Below, piece after piece: positions 8,817 through 16,569 of a stretch of 64,000 bases of DNA. The DNA is taken from positions 6,736 through 70,735 of the forward strand of contig CAVULN010000051.1 of the NCBI GenBank assembly GCA_963742305.1, given 5' to 3'. How positions within the stretch are numbered: the stretch's first letter is position 1; each line of letters starts with the position of its first letter. The stretch is from Roseiarcus sp963742305 (GTDB lineage: Bacteria; Pseudomonadota; Alphaproteobacteria; Rhizobiales; Beijerinckiaceae). The notes beneath the pieces are model-generated. The model was not told where the DNA came from. It saw nothing but the letters and a program-made list of their open reading frames with translations, and did no database searches. The position numbers and the translations under genes were made by a program.

Positions 8817-9593
8817 TCAAAAGGCCGCTGGGAACGCGCCGCCGTCGATCAGAATGTTCTGCCCGGTGATGAATCCGGCGTGAGCGCTCGCAAGGAACGC
8901 GCAAAGCGCCCCGAATTCGGCCGGGTCGCCGAAGCGGCCCGCGGGGATTCGTCCCCTCGAATCGGCGCGCGCCTGATCCACGCTGACCCCCCTCTGCGAG
9001 GCGGCGCGCGCGAGACCGGCTTTCTGCCGGTCGGTTTCAAACGACCCGGGCTGGATCGAGTTGATCGTCACGTTGTCGCGCGCGAACAGCCTCGCGGCCG
9101 AGGCGAGAAAGGCGGTGAGCCCGGCGCGCGCCCCCGATGACACGTCGAGACCCGCGACCGGAGTGCGGACGGAACCCGAAGTGATATTGACGATGCGGCC
9201 GAATTTGCGCTCGACCATGCCCGGCGTCAGCGCCTGGATCAGTGCGATCGGCGTCAGCATGTTGGATTCGATGCCTTTGAGGATATTCTCGCGCTTGATC
9301 TCGCTGAACGCCTGATGTGGGGGTCCGCCATTGTTGTTGACGAGAATGTCGGCGTCGGGGCAGGCGGCGATCAGTTCGGCGCGGGTGTCGGCATGATCGA
9401 GATCGCCGAGGATTTCACGCGCTTCAACTCCTGCCTTTCTGATTTCGCGCGCCGTTGCGGCGAGCGCCTCCTTGTCGCGCCCGTTGAGCACGATCGAACA
9501 CCCGGCTTCAGCCAGCGCCAGCGCGCAGGCCCGCCCGAGACCCTTGCTCGATGCGCAGACGATCGCCTTGCGGCCTTTGATCCCCAGGTCCAT
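8817..9593 (-). CDS. SDR-fold protein with altered catalytic Tyr/Lys
   Basis: A 258-residue Rossmann-fold protein of the short-chain dehydrogenase/reductase superfamily, resembling FabG-like 3-oxoacyl reductases. The cofactor motif appears as ASSKGLGRA near residue 14, and the NNAG motif is NNNGGPP near 89. The catalytic Ser region is present (ITSGS), but the usual YxxxK is replaced: at the expected position the sequence reads SSGAR, giving Ser and Arg where Tyr and Lys are expected. It may therefore be a non-classical reductase or a structural or binding protein. The C-terminus (TGQNILIDGG) is normal, so truncation does not explain the change. Confidence 0.82.
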   Translation of the reverse strand: MDLGIKGRKAIVCASSKGLGRACALALAEAGCSIVLNGRDKEALAATAREIRKAGVEAREILGDLDHADTRAELIAACPDADILVNNNGGPPHQAFSEIKRENILKGIESNMLTPIALIQALTPGMVERKFGRIVNITSGSVRTPVAGLDVSSGARAGLTAFLASAARLFARDNVTINSIQPGSFETDRQKAGLARAASQRGVSVDQARADSRGRIPAGRFGDPAEFGALCAFLASAHAGFITGQNILIDGGAFPAAF

Positions 9594-9725
9594 GTCCCAT
9601 ACCCCGCTCTCGACACACTTCAGGTTGACATCTATAAGCGCTTCGAGTGCGTCGCGTCACCGAAGCGACATGAGAATCTGTGCAGTCATGTCCGGTTCGT
9701 TCGCCCCCTCGCGAGGAGGCCGCTT

Positions 9726-10568
9726 GTGCCCAAGCCCTATTCGATTCGCCGGTACAGGACGCTTTTCTTGTCGGATTTGCACCTGGGCGCGCGGGGCTGT
9801 CAGGCCCATCTCATCCTGGACATGCTGCGCCACGTCGAGGCCGACACGATCTACCTCGTTGGCGACATCATCGACGGCTGGCGGCTCCGCCGCTCCGGCT
9901 GGTACTGGCCGCAGACGCATAACGATGTCGTCCAGAAACTGCTGCGCAAGGTCCGGCGGGGCGCGCGGATGGTGTTCGTTCCCGGCAATCACGATGAGTT
10001 CGCCCGTCAGTTCTTCGGCCTGACCTTCGGGGGCATCGAGATCAGGCGCCGCGCGATCCATACCGCCGCGGACGGCAAGCGCTACCTTGTCATTCACGGC
10101 GACGAATTCGACGTTGTGGTGCGCCATTCGAAGTGGCTCGCCTTCTTCGGCGACTGGGCCTACGATTTCGCGCTGTTCGTCAATACCCATTTCAACGAAG
10201 CGCGCCGGTGGCTGGGTTTGCCCTATTGGTCGTTCTCGGCCTGGGCGAAACTCAAGGTCAAGAACGCGGTCAATTTCATCGGCTCATTCGAGCGGGAACT
10301 GGCCGGCGAAGCCAGAAAGCGTGGCGTCGACGGCGTGGTCTGCGGCCATATCCATCATCCGGTCATCCGCGAGATGGATGGCGTGATCTACGTCAACGCC
10401 GGCGACTTCGTCGAATCGTGCTCCCTTGTGGTCGAGCACTACGACGGCCGGTTCGAAGTGCTGCGATGGAAGGATCCTTTGCCGCTGGCCGCGCGGGTCG
10501 AAGACAACGCCTCCGAGGAAGAGTCGGCCGAGGCGAGAGCGGACGAGGCGCAAGCGGAAGCGGCTTGA
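9726..10568 (+). CDS. Metallophosphoesterase, UDP-2,3-diacylglucosamine pyrophosphatase-like (LpxH family)
   Basis: A 280-residue calcineurin-like phosphoesterase with all metal-binding blocks: LSDLHLG, GDIIDGW, GNHDE, HGDEFD and CGHIHHP. This fits the LpxH-like family that acts in lipid A synthesis, although alphaproteobacteria often use LpxI and the substrate of this homologue is not certain. The start is the GTG at 9726 with GAGGAGG seven to eight bases upstream. An acidic tail (EEESAEARADEAQAEAA) closes the protein. It overlaps the following glycosyltransferase (TGATG), a pairing that I recall as common in Hyphomicrobiales and that suggests a shared envelope role. Confidence 0.85.
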   Translation: MPKPYSIRRYRTLFLSDLHLGARGCQAHLILDMLRHVEADTIYLVGDIIDGWRLRRSGWYWPQTHNDVVQKLLRKVRRGARMVFVPGNHDEFARQFFGLTFGGIEIRRRAIHTAADGKRYLVIHGDEFDVVVRHSKWLAFFGDWAYDFALFVNTHFNEARRWLGLPYWSFSAWAKLKVKNAVNFIGSFERELAGEARKRGVDGVVCGHIHHPVIREMDGVIYVNAGDFVESCSLVVEHYDGRFEVLRWKDPLPLAARVEDNASEEESAEARADEAQAEAA

Positions 10569-11680
10569 TGCGCATCCTGATCGCGACCGACGCGTGGCGC
10601 CCCCAGATCAACGGCGTCGTGTCGACGCTCGAGCGGATGTCCCAGGCCGCGGCCGAACTGGGCGCGGCCTTCGATTTCCTCACCCCCCAGGGCATGTGGA
10701 CAGCGCCGCTGCCCTCCTATCCTGAGATCCGGCTGGCGATCCCCTCGCTCGGGGGGGTCGGCGAGCGCATCGAGGAAGCGAGACCCGACCATATCCATAT
10801 TGCCACCGAGGGCCCGATCGGCTGGCTGACGCGGCGCTACTGCCTCAGGCGAAAGCGGGTCTTCACCACCAGCTACCACACCCGCTTTCCTGAATACGTG
10901 TCGGCTCGGACCGGCGTTCCCGAATGGCTGACCTATGCTGGCCTGCGCTATTTTCACGCGCCTTCGGCCGCGGTGATGGCGCCGACCCCGGCCATCGTCG
11001 CCGACCTTGCCGCCCGCGGCTTCGAGCGGGTGACGCTGTGGACGCGCGGGGTCAACCACGCCTTGTTCAGCCCGGGGCGCAAGCGCGCGTTCGACCTCAA
11101 GCGGCCGATCTTCCTCTCCGTCGGACGGGTCGCGGTGGAAAAGAACCTCGAAGCGCTGCTCGGCCTCGACCTGCCCGGCTCGACCGTCATCGTCGGCGAC
11201 GGCCCCGCGCGGCGCGGCCTCGAGCGTCGGTACCGCCACGCGCATTTCCTTGGCTCCAGAGAAGGCGAAGCGCTGGCTGACATCTATGCGAGCGCGGACG
11301 TGTTCGTCTTCCCCTCGCGCACCGATACGTTCGGACTGGTGATGATCGAGGCGATGGCCAGCGGCCTGCCGGTCGCAGCTTTTCCGGTGCCCGGGCCGAT
11401 CGATGTCGTCGCTCGCGGAGCTGGCGTGCTTGACGAGGACCTGCGCGCGGCCTGCCTCGAGGCGCTGACCATCCCGCGCGAGAAGGCGCGCGAGCATTCC
11501 CTGCGTTTCACCTGGAAGGAGAGCGCGCGCCAGTTCCTCGACAATATCGAAGGGAGCCGGTCGGGGTCGGAAGCGGCGATCGTTTCGCCGCCCGCGTTGC
11601 GGCGGGGCGCAGCTGGCCGGGAACGGGGAGCCTCCGAGGCGAGCATCCCGCCCCGTTTGGAGCCTTCCGGCCTTGGGTGA
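10568..11680 (+). CDS. Glycosyltransferase family 4 (GT-B fold), mannosyltransferase-like
   Basis: Predicted 370-residue cytosolic or membrane-associated glycosyltransferase. The N-terminal half has the acceptor-domain pattern DAWRPQINGVVSTL and YHTRFPEY; the C-terminal donor domain has SVGRVAVEKN, VGDGPARRGLE and the EX7E-like region FPSRTDTFGLVMIEAMASG. This matches GDP-mannose-dependent alpha-mannosyltransferase-like (MgtA-type) enzymes. The ATG shares bases with the stop of the phosphoesterase gene, so the pair is an operon. The last 35 residues (after about 335) are low-complexity and may be non-conserved. The product, a glycolipid or a polysaccharide, cannot be decided from sequence. 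Confidence 0.85.
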   Translation: MRILIATDAWRPQINGVVSTLERMSQAAAELGAAFDFLTPQGMWTAPLPSYPEIRLAIPSLGGVGERIEEARPDHIHIATEGPIGWLTRRYCLRRKRVFTTSYHTRFPEYVSARTGVPEWLTYAGLRYFHAPSAAVMAPTPAIVADLAARGFERVTLWTRGVNHALFSPGRKRAFDLKRPIFLSVGRVAVEKNLEALLGLDLPGSTVIVGDGPARRGLERRYRHAHFLGSREGEALADIYASADVFVFPSRTDTFGLVMIEAMASGLPVAAFPVPGPIDVVARGAGVLDEDLRAACLEALTIPREKAREHSLRFTWKESARQFLDNIEGSRSGSEAAIVSPPALRRGAAGRERGASEASIPPRLEPSGLG

Positions 11681-11724
11681 AATTGCTGGAAGGGCCGCCC
11701 TGAGGAGAGCGGCGCGGCGGGGGT

Positions 11725-11830
11725 CCTTGGCGTAGCGGTAGTTTTACCGGCGCCCCCTCATGATTTCAGTGGGTTGAGACCCCGTTTAGTTCCACGCTTC
11801 AAAAACAACACATAATAATAATGTATTATC
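11725..11830 (-). repeat. Dispersed intergenic repeat, copy A
   Basis: Read on the minus strand, 11800 down to 11725 contains GGAACTAAACGGGGTC, then AGGGGGCGCCGGTAAAACTACCGC. It matches copy B at 29263-29333 closely over about 75 bases and copy C at 63171-63202 over its first 30. An AT-rich stretch with an imperfect dyad (CATAATAATAATGTATTAT, 11811-11829) abuts it, as in copy C. It lies downstream of a glycosyltransferase gene and downstream of chrA (convergent). Confidence 0.75.
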
Positions 11831-11869
11831 GATTCAAAGCCGCGACGATCTGACCAACAGCAAGCCGCT

Positions 11870-13054
11870 TCAGCCGGCGAGGCTCAGGGCGACCGCGGCT
11901 GCGGCGGCGCCGATCACGACAAGGAGCGGAGGCGCGCGCCAGACGACCAGCGCGACAAACCCCGCTGCGGCAATCGCGAAATCGGCCGGCGCGCGGACCG
12001 CGCTCGTCCATACCGGATCGTAGAGCGCCGAAGCGAGCAGGCCGACCACCGCCGCGTTGACGCCGGCCACGGCCGCGCGCGCAGGCTTGAAGGCGCGCAC
12101 GTCCCGCCAGAAGACAAGCGCCGCCATCATCACGAGGAGGCCCGGCGCGAAGATGGCGACGAGCGCCAGCGCCGCCCCGGCAATTCCGCCCGGTGGAATG
12201 GCGGCGACCGCGCCAAGATAGGCCGAGAAGGTGAACAGCGGACCGGGGACGGCTTGCGCCGCGCCATAACCGGCGAGAAAGGCGCTGTCGGAGACCCATC
12301 CGGGATCGACCACCGCCCCGCGCAGCAGCGGCAGCACAACATGACCGCCCCCGAACACCAGCGCGCCCGAGCGGTAGAACGCCGCGGCCAGCGCCGCCGC
12401 GCCCGCGCGCATCGGAACAAGGGATAGCGCAAGCAGCGCGACATAGAGGCCGAGGAACACGGCCCCCATGCGCCGGCTGATCGGCGCCCCGGCGCCGGCC
12501 ATCGTCATCTCCCCGCCTTGGCGGCAAACGAGCAATCCGGCGACGGCGCCGAGAAGCATGACCGCGATCTGGGTCCATGCCGCCCTCGCGAACGCCGCCA
12601 GGATCAGGGCGAGGACGGCGATCGTCGCGCGCTGCCGGTCCGGGCATAGGCTCCGGGCCATGCCCAAAACCGCCTGAGCGACAATGGCGACCGCAGTGAG
12701 CTTGAGCCCGTGGATGAGCCCGTCGCCAGCCGGACCATGAAGCGCGCCCGCGCCAAAGGCGAACGCAGTCATGATCGCCGCCGACGGCAGGGTGAAACCC
12801 GCCCAGGCGGCGAGACCGCCGAGATAGCCCGCGCGCGTGAGCCCGATCGCGAAGCCGGTCTGGCTGCTCGCCGGTCCCGGCAGGAACTGGGCGAGCGCGA
12901 CCAATTCCGCGAAGGCGCGCTCGTCGAGCCACCCGCGCCTGACGACAAACTCGCGGCGGAAATAGCCCAGATGAGCGACCGGCCCGCCGAAGCTGGCGAG
13001 GCCGAGCTTGAGAAAGACGCGCAGGACCTCGAGCGGGGAGCCGGCGCCGTTCAA
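11870..13054 (-). CDS. chrA: Chromate efflux transporter, CHR family
   Basis: A 394-residue inner-membrane transporter with two homologous halves, each beginning with the CHR pattern (FLKLGLASFGGPVAHLGYF in the first; ALVFGGGHVVLPLL in the second) and ten or more hydrophobic segments. The long-chain ChrA family exports chromate, in exchange or with protons. The LPGPASSQTGF and AVPGPLFTFSAYLG blocks are diagnostic. It follows the transaldolase gene by seven bases and is probably cotranscribed with it. No chrB-like regulator is adjacent, so induction by chromate is not implied. Confidence 0.9.
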   Translation of the reverse strand: MNGAGSPLEVLRVFLKLGLASFGGPVAHLGYFRREFVVRRGWLDERAFAELVALAQFLPGPASSQTGFAIGLTRAGYLGGLAAWAGFTLPSAAIMTAFAFGAGALHGPAGDGLIHGLKLTAVAIVAQAVLGMARSLCPDRQRATIAVLALILAAFARAAWTQIAVMLLGAVAGLLVCRQGGEMTMAGAGAPISRRMGAVFLGLYVALLALSLVPMRAGAAALAAAFYRSGALVFGGGHVVLPLLRGAVVDPGWVSDSAFLAGYGAAQAVPGPLFTFSAYLGAVAAIPPGGIAGAALALVAIFAPGLLVMMAALVFWRDVRAFKPARAAVAGVNAAVVGLLASALYDPVWTSAVRAPADFAIAAAGFVALVVWRAPPLLVVIGAAAAAVALSLAG

Positions 13055-13061
13055 GCCGTCG

Positions 13062-14015
13062 TCACGCCGCCTTCGCCAGCCGCTGCTCGACCATCGCCCT
13101 CAGCTTGTTCAAGTCATTCGCGAACAGGCGGATGCCGTCGGACAGCTTCTCGGTCGCCATCTGGTCCTCGTTCAGCATCCAGCGGAAGGTCTTTTCGTCG
13201 ATCGCGACCTTGGCCGGGGCGGGCCCGGGATGGGCCGGATCGAGGCGGCGGGGAAGCTCGCCCTCCTCCTTGGACAGAGCCTCGAGGAGCTGCGGCGAGA
13301 TGGTGAGCCGGTCGCAACCCGCCAGCGCCTCGATTTCGCCGGTGTTGCGGAACGACGCGCCCATGACGACCGTCTTGATCCCGTAGGTCTTGTAATAGGC
13401 GTAGATCGTCCGGACCGACTGCACGCCGGGATCGGTTTCAGGCGTGTAGGGCCCGCCGCCCGCCTTCACATGCCAGTCGAGGATGCGCCCGACGAAGGGC
13501 GAGAGCAGGAACGCCTTGGCGTCGCCCGCGGCGATCGCCTGCGCCAGCGAAAAGGCGAGGGTCATGTTGCAGTCGATGCCCTCGGGCTGCAGCCGCCGGG
13601 CGGCCTGCACGCCTTCCCAGGTCGAGGCGAGCTTGATCAGGATGTGCTCGCGGCCGACGCCCCGTTCCTTGTAGGCGGCGATGATCGACTTCGCCTTGGC
13701 GACCATGCCCTCGGTGTCGAACGAAAGATCGGCGTCGACTTCGGTCGACACCCGGCCCGGCACGATCTTCGTCAGCTCGGAGCCGAAGTTGATCGCGATG
13801 CGGTCCGTCACCTCGCCGACCGCCGCGCCCCGCTTGCCGCCCCAGACGATCGCCTCGTCGACGAGGCGGGCGTAGGCCGGCATCTCGGCGGCTTTCAGGA
13901 TCAGCGACGGATTGGTGGTCGCGTCGGTCGGCTTGTAGGCGCGGATCGCTTCCATGTCGCCAGTGTCCGACACAACCGTCGTCATCGCGCGCAACTGTTC
14001 AAGCTTGTTGGTCAT
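13062..14015 (-). CDS. tal: Transaldolase
   Basis: A 317-residue cytosolic enzyme of the non-oxidative pentose phosphate pathway that transfers a dihydroxyacetone unit between sedoheptulose 7-phosphate and glyceraldehyde 3-phosphate. The catalytic Lys is in ILIKLASTWEG, and the signature DATTNPSLI occurs near residue 30, as in the long TalB-type class. ATG 14015 is chosen because GAGGAG lies about nine bases upstream; another in-frame ATG at 14036 is possible. It is followed at seven bases by chrA. A kinase/aldolase-like/phosphatase group and gluconokinase lie nearby, forming a sugar-phosphate neighbourhood. Confidence 0.93.
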   Translation of the reverse strand: MTNKLEQLRAMTTVVSDTGDMEAIRAYKPTDATTNPSLILKAAEMPAYARLVDEAIVWGGKRGAAVGEVTDRIAINFGSELTKIVPGRVSTEVDADLSFDTEGMVAKAKSIIAAYKERGVGREHILIKLASTWEGVQAARRLQPEGIDCNMTLAFSLAQAIAAGDAKAFLLSPFVGRILDWHVKAGGGPYTPETDPGVQSVRTIYAYYKTYGIKTVVMGASFRNTGEIEALAGCDRLTISPQLLEALSKEEGELPRRLDPAHPGPAPAKVAIDEKTFRWMLNEDQMATEKLSDGIRLFANDLNKLRAMVEQRLAKAA

Positions 14016-14114
14016 GAGATCGGTCTCCTCGGCCAAGGTTGGATTTTGGCGCGATTGTCGCGCCGTCGCGCGTCATACGCAAGCGGCGAAGCCTTGAGCG
14101 GCGGCGCGCTGTCT

Positions 14115-14139
14115 GGAACCTAACGCGCCCGAGCCCGTT
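14115..14139 (+). promoter_or_regulatory. EcfG-type (general stress) promoter
   Basis: GGAAC at 14115-14119, 16 bases, then CGTT at 14136-14139: a perfect match to the alphaproteobacterial EcfG consensus, 30 bases upstream of the YciF-like stress gene and in its orientation. The same architecture precedes ecfG itself at 41247. Confidence 0.8.
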
Positions 14140-14168
14140 CTTGGTCGTTCAACGCCAAGGAGCGCGAC

Positions 14169-14681
14169 ATGCCCAGCCGCAAGACCCCGGAAGATTCCCA
14201 CAAGAATCTCGAAGATTTGTTCTTCGAGACCCTTAAAGACATCTATTTCGCCGAAAAGCAGATTTTACGCGCCTTGCCGAAGATGGCGCGTGAGGCCTCG
14301 TCACCGGAACTGAAGCAGGCCTTCGAGACGCACCGCGACCAGACGGAAGGCCATGTCGAACGCCTCAACGAGGTGTTCGAACAGTTCGGGCGGCCCGCGC
14401 GCGGCAAGACGTGCGAGGCGATCCTTGGCATCATCGAGGAAGCCAAAGAGATCATGGATGAGTTCAAGGGCGCGGAAGCGCTCGACGCCGGCCTCGCGTC
14501 ATCGGCCCAGGCAGTCGAGCACTATGAGATCGCCCGCTACGGCACGCTCAAGACCTGGGCCAAGGAACTTGGACTCAACGACGCCGCGAACCTCCTCGGC
14601 GAGACGCTCAAGGAAGAAATCGAGACGGACCAGCTGCTCACCAGGATCGCGACCTCAAGCGTCAACATGAAGGCGGCCTGA
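14169..14681 (+). CDS. YciF-like ferritin-like protein (DUF892)
   Basis: A 170-residue all-helical protein of the DUF892/YciF ferritin-like family, which folds as a four-helix bundle with a di-metal site. Visible conserved pieces are ETLKDIYFAEKQI near residue 18, EGHVERL near 61 and EHYEIARYGTL near 113, supplying the Glu/His ligands. Members are induced by osmotic, oxidative and starvation stress in many bacteria. The ATG follows an AAGGAG site (14157-14162). The perfect EcfG promoter upstream strongly suggests control by the general stress sigma factor encoded at 41488. Confidence 0.9.
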   Translation: MPSRKTPEDSHKNLEDLFFETLKDIYFAEKQILRALPKMAREASSPELKQAFETHRDQTEGHVERLNEVFEQFGRPARGKTCEAILGIIEEAKEIMDEFKGAEALDAGLASSAQAVEHYEIARYGTLKTWAKELGLNDAANLLGETLKEEIETDQLLTRIATSSVNMKAA

Positions 14682-14800
14682 GCGCGCCCCCTCGGCGCGG
14701 GATTGGGCGATACTCAGTCGCGCGCTTCGGGCGCGCCGTTGGCGAGCCCGCCTCGGCGCAGCGCGGCGGTACGCCGGCAAAGCAGCGCCGATCGCACGGG

Positions 14801-15418
14801 TTACGTGATCCAGCGGCATTCGCCGTTCTCGAAGCGGAGAGCTCGCCCCTGGGCGATCGGCGCGTCCATCGCCTTCGCGGGCTTGACGCCCGCGATCAGC
14901 GTCATCAGCGCCCGCGCCACGCCGCCGTGCGAAACGACGAACGCGTCCGCGGTCAATCCGCCGAGCCACGGACGCACGCGCTCCGCGAGCATCGCGTAGC
15001 TCTCGCCGCCGGGCGGGGCAAAATTCCATTTGTCTTTTTCGCGCGCCCGGAGCCCTTCGGGATCGCGCGCCTCGATTTCCGGCCAGGTCAGGCCTTCCCA
15101 GGCGCCGAAGCTGAGCTCCTTCAGGACCGGATCGAGCCGGTAGCGCGCCGGCGGCAGACCCATCGCTTCGCGCGCAATCTCCATCGTCTCCCGCGCGCGC
15201 CCGAGCGGCGAGGCGACGAAAGCCTCCGCCGCCTCCAGCCGCTCGATCTCGGAGGCGATCCGCGCCCGAAGCGTCCGCCCGACCGCCCGCGCCTGCTCGC
15301 GCCCGCGCGCGTTGAGCGGGGTGTCGCGCTGTCCCTGGAGCCGGCTCTCGGCGTTGTAAGCCGTCTCGCCGTGGCGCAGGAAGATGAGGCGATGGGCGAA
15401 CGGCGTCACGGGACTCAC
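14801..15418 (-). CDS. Histidine phosphatase family protein (phosphoglycerate-mutase-like)
   Basis: A 205-residue cytosolic phosphatase. The RHG catalytic motif is in FLRHGETAYNAESRLQGQ near residue 14, and the second catalytic His in VVSHGGVARAL near 162. These features support the histidine phosphatase superfamily, in which substrate specificity varies widely (sugar phosphates, cobalamin precursors, phosphoglycerate). It lies just downstream of a PfkB kinase and an aldolase-like gene on the same strand, with a gap of 122 bases, so a sugar-phosphate substrate is plausible. Residue identity alone does not support calling it GpmA. Confidence 0.82.
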   Translation of the reverse strand: MSPVTPFAHRLIFLRHGETAYNAESRLQGQRDTPLNARGREQARAVGRTLRARIASEIERLEAAEAFVASPLGRARETMEIAREAMGLPPARYRLDPVLKELSFGAWEGLTWPEIEARDPEGLRAREKDKWNFAPPGGESYAMLAERVRPWLGGLTADAFVVSHGGVARALMTLIAGVKPAKAMDAPIAQGRALRFENGECRWIT

Positions 15419-15540
15419 CTGGTTCAGAGAGGATACGGGGCTCGCGCCCGTGTTCGGCGAGCCCGGACTACTGTCGCGGGGTCGGCGATCCCGCCCGACA
15501 ATGCGCCGAGCCGGTCAAGGTCGGCCATCCGCCGCTGCCG

Positions 15541-16566
15541 TTACAGCTCGAGCGGCCTAAATCCCCACTGCTTCGCGAGCTTGAGGCACTCGGCGACCGT
15601 TCCGACGCCGGCGGTCGTCGACACCGCGCGCATCGCCGCGGCGGCGCAGGCATGTCCCAGTTGCAGGCATTCGGCGATCGGCCATCGCTCATGCAGCCCG
15701 TAGAGCATGCCGGCGGCGAACGCGTCGCCCGCGCCATTGGCGCCGGCGATGGCGCTCGCCGGCAACGCGACCGAGCCGAGCGAAAGGCGCGATCCGTCGC
15801 GCGCGCCCACGATCGCGCCCTCGGGGAAATGGGCCGCGGCCCAGTGCATGGGGCCGAGCGCAAGCGCCGCGCCGATCGCCCGCGCGACCGCGTCCGGATC
15901 GGCCGAACCGTCGGGGCGCCGCGTCGCAAGTCCCGCCAGCGCCCCGATCTCGTAATCGTTGACGATGAGGTAATCGAGATGGGGCAGGCACGGCCGGCCA
16001 AGCTCGGCGAGCCGCTCCGCCCCGGTCGTCATCAATTCGAGATTGGCGCTGAGGCCCAGGGCGCGCGCTTTTCGCAGCACCGCGACCCATCCGTTGGCGT
16101 CGCCCTGCCACGGGCGATCCATGACCTTATGCGCGCCTGGCAATCCAAGATGCAGAATTCCCGCCCGGGTCGACGAGAAATCGAAGTCGTCGGGCGTCAT
16201 CCCGGCCGCTGCGCCCTGATGATAGAAATGGGTGCGCCGGCCGCTCTCGGCGACATTGAAGGCGTCGACGCTCATCGTCGCTCCCTGCGGCCGCGCGCGA
16301 AGGCCCGAGCGCCCGACCCCATGCGCGTCGCATTGATCGAGGAGAAAGCGCCCGAGCTCGTCGTCGCCGATGACCCCCATCCCCTCGACCGGAAAGTCCG
16401 GATCGAGGCGCTTGAGGTCGATCGCCATGTTGAAGCCCGCGCCCCCGCCCTGGCGATCGACCGCCAGGACCTCGTTGGAGGTGTCCTCCTCCGGCCAGCG
16501 CTCAATCGACTTGTTGAAATCGACGCACCACGTGCCCGCCGACAGAACGCCGCGCCGTTCGCCCAT
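15541..16566 (-). CDS. PfkB family carbohydrate kinase
   Basis: A 341-residue ribokinase-fold kinase. The N-terminal Gly-rich PfkB signature (GGGAGFNMAIDLKRL) is near residue 40, and the second signature GANGAGDAFAAGMLYG, with the catalytic Asp, is near 287. Its start lies four bases after the stop of the aldolase-like gene, so the two form a transcription unit. It should phosphorylate a sugar or nucleoside, but the substrate is unknown. The N-terminal CVDFNKSIERWPEED resembles fructokinase/sugar-kinase relatives from Hyphomicrobiales. The pairing with a LacD/DeoC-like aldolase suggests kinase-then-aldolase degradation of a sugar. Confidence 0.85.
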   Translation of the reverse strand: MGERRGVLSAGTWCVDFNKSIERWPEEDTSNEVLAVDRQGGGAGFNMAIDLKRLDPDFPVEGMGVIGDDELGRFLLDQCDAHGVGRSGLRARPQGATMSVDAFNVAESGRRTHFYHQGAAAGMTPDDFDFSSTRAGILHLGLPGAHKVMDRPWQGDANGWVAVLRKARALGLSANLELMTTGAERLAELGRPCLPHLDYLIVNDYEIGALAGLATRRPDGSADPDAVARAIGAALALGPMHWAAAHFPEGAIVGARDGSRLSLGSVALPASAIAGANGAGDAFAAGMLYGLHERWPIAECLQLGHACAAAAMRAVSTTAGVGTVAECLKLAKQWGFRPLEL

Positions 16567-16569
16567 CGG

